A stretch of 64,000 nt of DNA, taken from assembly GCA_033439265.1 (NCBI GenBank), contig JAVTVX010000031.1:977501-1041500 (forward strand), given 5' to 3'. This DNA is from Dillenia suffruticosa (taxonomy: Eukaryota; Streptophyta; Magnoliopsida; Dilleniales; Dilleniaceae). The notes under the pieces were generated by a model. The model did not search any database, was not told where the DNA came from, and worked only from the letters and a program-made list of their open reading frames with translations. Numbering within the stretch: the stretch's first letter is position 1; each line of letters opens with the position of its first letter. The translations under genes were made by a program, and so were the position numbers. Positions 48,654 to 60,600 of this stretch are shown one piece after another.

Positions 48654-51600
48654 TTAAATGGAGTCAGATGACCTTTGTCGCTCTGGCTCTGATGACCTTT
48701 GTCGCTTTGGCTCAGGCTCGCCTAACCGTAATGACATTGAGATGTCTTCATTTGATCCATTCCTTAATGCCAACAGATTCTGATTCTTCGACTCAAGGAT
48801 TTCTTGGTGGTTGCTTTGATGCATTGGAGACCTCCCCGTGCAATTGGAAATGAACTGATGTTCTACACTGGGAGAAGCTTCAACCCCACTTTCTATCTGA
48901 AACTCCGCTTTAACTGAAGGAGGGTTAATATCTCGGTGATTTTCACTTTCCACAGGAATCTGCTGAATGTTTAGGCCAAGAGGCTCAAAGCTCTCTTCTG
49001 GTCTGCATTTTGGAAGCATCTGATCAGGAGGAGATGACTCTCCAACAGTTGAGTCAATTCCAGCTGCTGAAGCATTTCTTTGTTCTAGCACTGCAACTAT
49101 AAGAAATAAATACACAAATGCATCAATAGCATACTCATACGAATTAAGTTCCCAAGAACTACATGGTAAACAACAAAAAACTGGAAGAATGCTGGGTGGT
49201 CAGAAACCAGTTATTAGGTTAAGTCAGTATTGGGCTGTTATAAGAAGCACAAATTTTTCAGGCAAAACATTTTCACCATAAATCATAAGTGAGCAATCAA
49301 CCTATCATAGCCTCCCATCAACGTAGTAAAAAGAAAGGCTAATCTGAATAACAAATATATTCTACAACGCAGTTGGAAATCAAAAGGCTATTGTTTTTCA
49401 CTATGGCAGAACCACTGAATTTTCCTTGCACTAATAAGGGCTAAGTCCACATTTAGCCCCTGAACTTTTATTTGTTCCAGTTCCAACACTTTAATTTGGT
49501 TCAGGTATCCCCCTGAACTTCTCTAAATTATCCAGACATGGTCCTTAATCAAATTAGGCTTGATAATACCATTTATTGGAAGACAGCGAGTGGGTTGAAA
49601 CAAATGAAGGTTCAGAAGCCAAAATGGAATTTCAGCAACAGTTTACGGTCTAAATCAAGACTTAACCCTTTATTAATAACAACACTATCACACTCTTTTC
49701 ATCAGGACGACTATCCTAACATTTTCCTGATGATAAGCTAACATCCCATTGATATAAAACTAAATGCACCAAATAGGCTAGAGTTATTAGACAAGAAAGT
49801 AAAAGAGTTCAAAAGAGCAGACCTTGAAGCCCCTCGCTTGTTGTGATTAGATCAAGCTCAAGGAAATCAAGGAGGCGTCCAAGATCTACTCCGCTGGTCC
49901 AATTCTCTGGAGGTTGGCCAACTTTGAGTTTCAATCTTCCTCTATTAGCTGTTCCACCCCATATTATTCCCACTGGTTGTGACTTCTCCCCATTCTGACC
50001 TGTAAGCAGAATAAGGCTCCCACTATCCCCTTCGAGGTCAAAGGTCTGATGGTTCTCACCAACTACAAGAAAATCAGTGAAGAAACAAATTCCTTTCTCA
50101 TCATTGTACTCTAACGCATAGGCCATTATAGTTCCAGTAGTCAAGCCTGAACTTCTTCCAACTTTCACCACTTGCCTCCCTATAAGACTATTGATCGAAG
50201 ACTGCAAATCAATTTTATTAACTTCACCGATTTCACCAACTCCTTTTACTAGTGTCGTGACATTAGCAATGTTAAAATCTTCAGCAAAAGGAATAAAAGC
50301 TCCATCCGCTCGCACAAATGTTTCTGCAGGGCCAAAACATAATAGGCATGTATGGGGGTCAGGACGCAATGAGAAACCAAAATACACAATCATAAATACT
50401 CAAATATTTGGACATAAGAAGGAAAGGAAACTAAGAAATTTGGGAACATTATCCTGAGCAAACAAAATAAAGCAAATTCATGTAATCTCAAGTGTTCTCC
50501 AAACAAAGAAATTTCCTCCTGTGGAAATATTTGACTACATCATCAATGCAACAACAGTAAAAATAGAATAAGAAAAGCCGCCATACAAACTCATAAACAG
50601 AAATTCAAATACTGAAAAATTGTTAGCCCAGTGCACAAATTGTATGAGTCCAGAGTCTATGATATAACTAGACAGACCACAACTGAGTCGGTTTCCCTGG
50701 ACCAGATCTTTTGCTGGCTTTTCAAAACAAGATTCTCATAGAACATTCTGAATTTTCTTGCTCTCGACAAACAAGTGTAGGTAACAAGTAAAAGGAAGAA
50801 ATACTTTAGTTTCATTTCTGTTCCAAAAGCTGATCACTGGAGGTTTGGTCCATTAATACTGCATTCAAAGGCTAAGATACTTGCTGGAATTAATGCAACT
50901 CACCCCTGATAAGATACATTGGGTTAAAAGATATTGAGACCCCAAACCATAGCTTCTGCACTTCCCCAAATCATACCACTTTTTCATTTTCTATCTCACA
51001 AGCTCCATCCCCAAAAAAAACATATGCTGAGCATAGTGCTGGTGCCTGCAGGTTCCACGTAAAGGTCTATCTCCTAATTTCTCTTCTACCCTATTTGTTT
51101 GTGGGTGCAGTACCCAAGACAGAGGATTCTCCGAATAATGACAACTTAGAAAGTAGTTTCCACTCAGATGGGCTTATCTTGTGAAATATATACACCACTT
51201 TATTTCCCGTTTTAACTCACTAGCATTGCAAAATTTTCTGTTAGAGGTAGGTTATGACTCCACAGATACCGGCTTCTTTGACCCGCGCGGGAGGTCTGGT
51301 CACTGCTCCAGTTCAGGAAGTAAAACAAGCAAAAGACCGCCAGAGGATACTCTTATGGGAGAGGCTCCGACGCTCAATCAGAAAGAGTGGTTTTCGAGAG
51401 GAATGAAACAGACTAAGCAAAAGAGGGCTGAGAATGAGAGCCCTATGTCGCTTTTTGTGTTGAGTGTCAAGTTATCAGAATGTGTACCTGGGAGATGGCT
51501 TGCAAGATGCATTTATAGATTGGTCCCTCATGAGTTGTGTGCATTAGGGGCGTTACAACCCTAGTTTCCTTGTGGGAATGTCGTGAGATCTCAGGACTCC

Positions 51601-54600
51601 ATAGTCAAATATTCTCAAAAGCTTTAGGATCTTTATCATTTAGAAAACTTAACGAACCGAGAAGATTCTCTCCTTATCGATTTGATTTCAAAGGTCTCCT
51701 TCCTTATCTAGGAAGCATGCCTCATAACCGAATAGGGGATAAACATCAACGTGAACCTCAAATAAATATTGGCCCTGGGTGAGTCATCCAGGGATGTAAG
51801 AACGATCAGCCTCCTGTCTAGGCTATCGGTCATGAAAGAAGAAGGAATGTACCAAATTGAGTTTACCGAATGATAAAGGCCCATGAGGGCCACGAACCGA
51901 TTAGTTTGTGGCTAAGAGAGATTGACCAAGGAGTCAGGCCGTGTCCATCCTTCAAGGAGATAGATCCCTCATTGTTGACATGTCTAGATGTGGAATGCTC
52001 ACCGGATCATGGGCTGGTAAGACTTTGGGCGTAACCGTAACGGGTCTTTGGGCTATGTCCCATCATTTGCCCCCGACTCATGGTGTCGTTTCGTAAGAAG
52101 GGCGCCATGAGTAATGGTTATTGAAAAGGTACAAGCACAGAGCTTTTAATGCAGCACATGCTGCTTCGGGTCCTGTGAATTGTCTTCAGTATGCTTTATA
52201 AAGCGTGACGTCTGTATGGACTGAGCACTGTGCATCCTCTTTTCAACAATTTTGTCTTCTTCAAAAGCACTCTGTGAACCACCCCTTCACAAGAAAAGCT
52301 TAACCCTGTAGAATGGCCAGAGGCTCTCCATCGTAAACTGATCAAGACATCAGTGACATCCAGAGCACGATGACGGTGGATGAAATTCGCGAAGTTCAAA
52401 TTGATATGTTGTTGGGGAACAATTATGCCCTCGTGTCGGCTACGGACAAAGATAGGACTAATAGGGCACCGGAGGGCCCTGTTCCAATGTACAAACAGTT
52501 GGTAAAATATGGCCTGAAAATTCTGTACACCGGTCTGATCAGAGAGGTATTACTTCGTTGGAACATATTTCCAACAAGGCTCATTCCAAGCGCTTGGCGT
52601 TTGGTTGTCGCTGTGATTTCTCTGTTGGGTTTTTGTCGTGTCAGATTCGATTTTGAGATTCTGGCAGCCATCTTCTCGTTTATGAGGTGTGGGAGTAAGG
52701 CTGGTACAGGTTGCAAACCCAGCCTGAATCCAAGCGGAGATTCTACTACAAACAGTCGATCGATAAGAGTTGGATATATAAATACTTCTTCGTAGAATTC
52801 TTGAATAGAGATCTCTTGCCGACGTTGCCTAGAGTTGACAAGGAACCATCGATTGGGTCGAAGCCTTTGGTTCCTTTTTGCCACTCTAACTTCGTGCGTT
52901 CGGTTGGCAGCTACTGCACATCTACTCGGAGGAACATCTAGGTGGAATCTCTTGTGGAGGATCAAACGTTGTCTCTGACCGGTCTGTTAATCAAGGAGAA
53001 AAGAAAGATTGATAGACCCGAGCTCGTTGATGTTTTGTCTTCCCCAGGGGACGCTGTTCTGAAAGAGATCATAACCGATAGGCAGGTGAGACCGAACGTG
53101 AAGAGACCTTCAAGGGAGCATCTGGAGCTCAATCATCAAAAGCCACACCTCCTTTGTCAAAGAGGAGAAAAGTCCAACTGCCAGAGTCTTCGTCAAAGAA
53201 AGAAGAAATCAGAGAGGTCGGAGAGCGCGTATCTCCCACTTCATCGAGACATTCCAAACCGATGGCCATTGGATTAAAGGGGGCCGACAGCTTGGCATCT
53301 GGAGATCATGCTTCCCCATCGACTGCAGCGGTTGGAGAGCCCCATGAAGATTTCCAAGTGAGGGATGCACCCAAGGCAAAGGAGCTTGAGAGCACCCACA
53401 TGACAACCACCAAGATGAGGCCATCGGGGGAACCAGACGCTCCAGCTGTCATTATGGAGGAGATGTCTGGGCCATCATTTGCCGTTCCCTTGTGGCCCCT
53501 GTGCAAAGGGAAACGTAACGTAGTTGATGGGACTGCTCTTACTCCCTCCATTCCCATCTGGTCTTTAAACGGTACAACAGGCTCAAGAGAAAGGGGCACG
53601 GTTGCAATCTGTGTTGGGAACAAGCGGTATAGCAATGTCGACATCACTGAGGCTGGTTGGATAGCCAATCGGTTCAATTTCCGTCTCTCAAAACTAGAAC
53701 TGAATAGGATGTCCCTTGAGCAGGTTGACGAGGCTCTTCAGTCTCTTGGCTTGGCGGTATCATTCTTCATCCAAACTTGACTTGTTTTACTTCTTTCTTC
53801 CTTTTGCTCCCGATTGATTCGGTTTCTTTCTCTAGACAATGGTTCTAACAGAGTTGCAGAAGCAACGTAGAAAACAAACGGTGGGGCACTTAGAGAAGCG
53901 TGCCGATCAGTTGGACAGTCCAGTTTTGGCACTGCAGGCTGCCTTGAGCAGAGGGAGAAAGACGTAGAAGCGGAGAGGGCGTCCATTGCCTTACTTGCCG
54001 AGATGGATGAAGAAATTAGGTGTCTACAGCTTGACTTGCACTCGTCACGGAAACGTTGCGAGGAGCTAGAGGCCGAGGCAAAGGTTCGAGGCAGGCTTGC
54101 AAGCTGCCGAGGTACTGGTTCGATGCACGAGGAATCGGTTCTAGCTGCTAAGTGGATAGTGAACTGCTAAACGGATAGTGAACGAGTTTGGGGAATCTTT
54201 TGCCCAGAACACCGAGACCTATCTGCGTTCTCAATGCAGACTGACTGAAAGATTGAAGTGTGCTGAGGAGATGGTGCGTAGGGCAGGCTTGAGTGGGGCC
54301 TTGACATCTGGTGAAGGAGCTGCCAGTCAAGGGGCATCAGGCCGGGGCTTAACCTCCGTTTGTCCTACTGATGTTCCCGTAGGGTTGGCAGTGGCTTGAG
54401 CTATTGTAAAGTCTCCTCTTCGAGAGGTTTTTGCACTCCTCCTTGTTCTCCCTGAATCCATGTCGGACTCTTAATGGAAATTTTCATGTATGGTTGTGTT
54501 TTTCCCTCCGGTGAGAATATGCATTGCCACCGAGAGATGATCCTGGTGATGAAATTTGATATCGAAGATTAGTTTTGTCTGTATGGTTTTGTGTTGAAAT

Positions 54601-57600
54601 TTGGAGTGCGGAAACTTTGGTGGTTGAGCTAGGGTTTTTTGTGTTTGAGCAATGGATTGAAGGCTTTGTGTTTTGTGTTTGAAGGTTGAAGAACAACAAA
54701 TAAAATAAGAGTTCGAATTTGTGAGAATGAACTCAATTATATTGCTTTGATGAAATATCAAATATAAGATATTTGTACAGACAATACCCTAGAAAATATA
54801 AAGAGACAATTTGTGAGAGAGACTATACTCTAACTATGCTAAGGAAGACAATGCTCCAAAATTACATGAAGACAATTTTAGAGACTTTATGCTCTATTCT
54901 AAGACTAGTAGGAGACAAGCTCCAAGATATTTTGATCCATCCCTTAGTGCCCTATTTATAGTTGAAGAAAGGAGCCAAAAATGAGAAAAGGTCCTTCAAA
55001 AGCAAATGAGAGGTTGGGGGGGACAGGGGGACAGATTCCTGCCGCCAAAGGACTGTATAACAGTCATATTTTTTACTGTTATACAGTCCAACGGCTAGTT
55101 TATTTGAAATAGCCGTTTGAGCCCCTTTTAAGGGCTTTTCTTCATCCCTTATTCAGCTCAAGTATGCCCAACAAATTGGGGTTTAGGACTGTCTTGGGCC
55201 GGGCTAAATGCTGGCTCAAAGATGGACTTGAATTGCACTTGCTTTGGGAGCCTTTCTGGAGAGCATACTAGACCAGTCTTCAAGGCTCTTCTCGGATTGG
55301 TTACTTAATCACTTGGGACCCTTTTTCTTCTTCTTTCTTTTGGGCATTTGATGTGCATTTGCTATCCAAGGTTTTGGCGTATTAGGGCTATGTAATCGGG
55401 GGACATCCACTCGCATATTTCTCTGAATGCTCCATTGTCATCGTCATCTTCAACACTCCCCCTCAAGTCCGACAAATGAAAATCCATGGAGTCAAGACTT
55501 GGAGAGATAGAGATGGAAGGTTGAGCTTCTTGAGTTTGTTGGCCTTCTTTTTCTTGTTCTTCTTTTTCCTTTTTTTGGCCTTGTCTTTTTGCTCCCCCTC
55601 AATGATTTGAGCATTACAAACTATGTGCACATGACCTATTTGTTGTGCTCCCCCTTGCTCCTCAATCAGAGCTTTAATAGGCAGACTCAGTGGTGCTTGC
55701 TCACCGGATTCTGCAAAATAAAATTCTTTTTCGATAAATTCATATCTTTTGACATGTATGCCATATTAGTCTTAGGATTATAACAAATATATCCATTTTT
55801 TCTTAAACCATATCCTAAGAATATGCACCATACTTCATTAATGTAGCAAACACATCCAAATGTCCTAAGATGCTTGAAGTTTGGTTTCTACTTCTAATTG
55901 TCTTTAATGGAGACTTGTTAAGTGATTCTTGAGAAGTACGGTTGTACAAGTGTGTGGCAGTACTAATTGTATCACACCAATATTCATGAGTCATGTTTTT
56001 ATTTTCAAGTAGTGAGTATGCAAGCATATGCTCATTTAAAATGAGATTTTCATGACTCATGATTTCTAATGTTATGCCATTTTAATTTAAAAAGCTTTGA
56101 AATCTAGGACATACAATTTGTCTATCATTCGTCCGTAGTGTTTGAATTGATGCATTATACACCTTAGTGACTAGATGATAGTACTTTCTAAATGCATCAT
56201 GTACTTGTGCTATGTCTTTAATCATATATACTCAAGTATACTTAGAGAGGTGATCAATAAATGTTATGATATACTTGTATTCTTCTCTAGACATGCAAGA
56301 GATTTCTCTGATATGGCAATGCACATATTTAAATGCATTTAAGTTTGGTTCGGAGCTTATACCTTTGTAGGGCAGTTCACTCCTCTTTTGATCCGGCCTT
56401 ACTCCATTTGGCTTGAGGTTTGGATGAATATCCTAATACCTTTCTTTGGTGTGGACTATTCTTTTACAATGTGGGCACACGATCTTAGTGCGTTGCTCCT
56501 CCATTGTTGCTTTGAATCTGAAAGCTTCCATTGGAGTCCAGTTTTCCTCCTCAAGTCTCATAGAGGTTTCGGCTCTTTGGATCATTCCTCTAACCTCCTC
56601 ATAAGATGGTAGAGCTTCCCTTCTTAAGATTTCTCGGCGCATCTCTTTACATGGTTCTCCAAGGAAATGAACAAGGCAAATGTCTTGTCTTCATTTCTCT
56701 TTTGTTGTAGAATAGTGAGATCCATTGTTAGTGGCCTCAATGTCTCCAATTATGTCCATAGTCTTTCGAGGTTACCAAAGGCTTGGGGTAGAGTTTTGTC
56801 ACTTCTTTGAAATTTGGAGATTTGTTGTTGAAGTTCAAAAACTCTCCCCAAGTTGTGTTTGTTGCCGTAGAGACTTTCCAAAGTATCCCACACGGCCTTG
56901 GCATTTGGACAGCCCCTCACCATGCTTTGATGTGCTTCATTCATTGATGTGAGGAGCATGAGAGTGATGCCATTATCTTGCCTTTTCCATTGCTCAAAAT
57001 TTGGGTGTGTAAACTCAAAAGGCTCTTCTTGGATATGCTCCAAAGAATCCGAAATGTTTAAGAGCCTTTGGATTGCTGCAGCCCATTGAGGGTAATTTTC
57101 GAAAGTGAGGGAAGGAAATGTTACCCGCTCTGATACCATGTTGAAATTTGAAGTGCGGAAGCGTAGGTGGTTGAGCTAGGATTTTGTGTGTTTGTAAGTG
57201 TCGATGAACAACAAAAAGAATGAGAGCTTGAATGTATGAAGATAAACTCAATATATTTCTCTGATGATGTATCAAATACAAATTACAAGAATTGAGACAA
57301 TACCCAAGAATATAAAAAGACAATTTGTGAGAGAGACTATGCTCCAACTATGCTAAGAGAGAATGCTCCAAGATTACATAAAGATAATTTTAGAGACTTT
57401 ATGCTCTATTCTAAAACTAGTAAGAGACAAGCTCCAAGATATTTTGATCCATCCCTTAATGCCCTATTTATAGTGGAAGAGAGGAGCCTAAAATGAGAGA
57501 AAAGGTCCTTCAAAAGCAAAAGAGACGTTGGGGGGAACAGGGGGACAGATTCCTGCCCCAAAGGACTATATAACAGTCATATTTTTTACTATTATACAAT

Positions 57601-60600
57601 CCAATGGCTAGTTCATTTGAAGTAGCCGTTTGAGCCCCTTTTAAGGGCTTTTCTTCATCCCTTATTCAGCTCAAGTATGCCCAACAAATTGGGGTTTAGG
57701 ACTGTCTTGGGGCGGGCTAAATGCTGGCTTAAAGATGGACTTGAATTGCACTTGCTTTGGGAGCCTTTCTAGAGAGCATACTAGACCAGTCTTCAAGGCT
57801 GTTCTAATCACTTTGGACCCTTTTTCTTCTTTCTTTTGGACTTTTAATGTGCATTTGCTATCCAAGATTTTGGCGTATTAGGGCTATGTACTCGGAGGAC
57901 ATCCACTCGCACATTTCTCTGAATGCTCCATTGCCATCGTCATCTTCAACATTTTGTTCGTTTGACCAATAGGACTCGTTTGAGAGACCCAGTTAAGTAA
58001 TATACCATACACATTCATATGAAATCATCCGACAGAAGGAACAGTGTGCGTCTGCCTGGGGTGCATTATACTCATTAGGAGGCCACCCGATAAGATGGGT
58101 TGTGCCTACCCGCCTGAAAGTTATCCTTATTAATGGCATGCTACGTTCTTTAGGAATCAACCAATAGGATGGACCGTACCCACCCGTCTGGGAGTCATAT
58201 CCTTTATTGACGGCACGCTATGTTCATTAGAAATGAACCAATAGGATGGGCCGTACCTACCCATCTGAGAGTCATATCCCTTATTGATGACACACTACGT
58301 TCGTTAAGAATCAATCAATAAGATGACACACATACAAATCGTAAATACGAGAAATAAAAAATACCAAGGGAATGATATGGAAACCTAAGACAAGACAATC
58401 AAAGCATACCCTGAGGCTGCTAGGGAATTGCAATTACTTGGAGAGAGGTACCAGAGGTTTTGAATGACAAGATAATGTTCCGATACCGAGAGGGGTCTTG
58501 AATTTGACCTTCATGTGCTTAATGCTAGGCAGGGCTTCCATGGCGTTTAAGCTGGGCATACCCAAAATCGCATTGTAGAGCGAGGGAAGTTTGACCACGT
58601 TGAAGACGGTGGCGGCTATTGCATGGTTCAACGGTAGACCAAAGGTGATCGGCAGTGAGATGCTGCCTTCAGCGTATATCCATTCACCAAAAAGCCCTTT
58701 GACCAATCCTACATGGGTTTGAAGGTACATCTAACTGAGACCCATTCGCTGGAAAGCATCCCAATAGAGGAGGTTACATCCTGCTCCTTGATCAATGAAA
58801 ATTCTTCTCACCTCGTACTGGCTAATCTTGGCAGTAACGACGAGGGGGTCATGACAGTTAGGATCAACTCCTACCAAATCCTCATAAGTGAAACCAATAA
58901 TGGGTCTTTTTCTTTGGGATCGCTTATCAACGTGAGTTGTAAGTATTTCTTGAGAGAGAGGAGGGGGTGTTTAAGCCATGTAGAAGATAGGTGCTATCAT
59001 GCATTCAGCTTCGTCTCTCCACGAGTCACTTTGAAAATCTAGATTCTGGATCGGGAAGATGTTGGTAGGAATGTACAGCTCATGAAGAGAGCGTTCGTCA
59101 TAAATTTGGAGGATCACCCCTTCTAGTAAGTTGCGTGCCGATCCGTCAATCGATTGTTCGTTCGGCTCATTTTCCTGCGGTGGGACTCGCAAATCAAGAG
59201 AAGGTATATTTCTCCCTTCCACACTAAGGAACCTCTGTAGTTTTGCACATCGAACTAAGAATTCTAGTTCATCTTTGAGCTTTCTACACTCGTCCGTCGT
59301 GTGGCTGTAATCTCAGTGGAAATGGCAATACTTGGTTTTGTCTTTCTTAGCATCATCTTCCGTGGAGCAGGGAGGCCACCTAATATAGGGTTTGTTTCTG
59401 ATCTGTAGCAAGGTTGACTGGGGGTCTCATTCAGAAGTGTATAAGTATTAAATCTTCGCTGAGGTTGGGGTCCCAGCTGGTTTTTCTTTGGTGAGGGCTG
59501 TCGAGGTGACCGGCTGCGTTCCCTTCAGGGAAATCGGTTTTGACGTCTGTCAAATGCTTCAACATCTGTGGCCCCTATATACTTCTCGATGCAGGCATAG
59601 AATTCCTGAATAGTAGAAAAAGGATTTCTAGTGATGGAAGTTTTCATACCTGAGGGGCGTAGTCCCGTAAGCATGGCGGCCAACGCAATGGAATGGTCCA
59701 AAACTAGAACCTTCATTTCGATTTTGGTCTTGTCCAGAAAGTCTCTCAAAGGCTCAACGTCCCTCTGCCACAATGACAATAAAGTAGACTTCTTTTGACT
59801 CCCCGACTGATCACAAAGTGAACTTGAACCATGTCAATACGTTGCCTTTGAGGGTAGTAGGGAAGTGCTTGCACATGGCTTCATCCGTCATGTCTCTCAA
59901 AACCATTATTGTCACAAAGTGGGTGGGCTGCATGGTCACGGATTCAGTCGTACCATCGTACCTCTCCATGGAAGGCAAAAGTATATCACAGAGCACTGAT
60001 TCTAAAGAAACCTTCGGATCAAAAGGTGACACATTGGAGGGATAAAGAGGGGCTTCGTTCCTCTTTGCGTTGGCTTGTTTGAGCTCATCGATGACAAGTT
60101 GTTCAACCTGTCCTCTTTGATCATCAAGATCATGACAGGAGGTTACTAAGGGTTCATGGTTCAAGCGAGGCGCAAGCTGACAAGATTGTGCATTTCCTTA
60201 TCCTCCTTAAGAAGATTGTCCCTTTGGTCTAAGGGCACGATTGAGTCCTTCTAGTTACTTACTCATGCTCTGTATTTTGGACTCAAGTCTTTCCAACTGG
60301 GGAAGGTTGGCTCTCTCAAGGGACTTTGGCACTGGAGGCAAGACTGGGTGTCCTTGAGGCACAGGCTATAAGGTCTCCTCTGGGCAAGGGTGTTGAGACC
60401 GAGTAGCTGGGATGAAAACAGGATGAGTGGACGCCGCCGGTAAAGCGGTGTCCGTTGGAGTAGCTATTTGTTCGTCTGTAGCAGATGCAGCCTTCGAGGC
60501 GAGCTTGGTCTTTCTTTTCAGAGGCATGATTGTTTGACAATTTGAGGCGTTCGCAAAAGCTGCTCTAGTATGTTCCCATAGATGGCGCCAATTTGCTAGA

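Larger units (their letters stand above)
54592..57951 (-). mobile_element. Copia LTR retrotransposon, internally deleted, nested in Tat element 2
   Basis: 3,360 bp with LTRs 54592-55455 and 57139-57951, both with TGTTGAA...TTCAACA ends, and exact TTTTG target duplications. The minus strand carries a tRNA-Met PBS (TGGTATCAGAGC, 57138-57127), gag (57139-56433), a scrap of integrase (56060-55815) and a PPT (55466-55456, TTGAGGGGGAG). RT and RNase H are deleted. It separates the 77-bp array from the antisense ORF of the host element, so it is younger than the Tat insertion. Confidence 0.93.

Noticed and set aside
52423..52965. Minus-strand ORF of 180 codons inside Tat element 2
   Set aside because: It is the shadow of the plus-strand antisense ORF, which has recognisable domain text. 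The minus frame has none.
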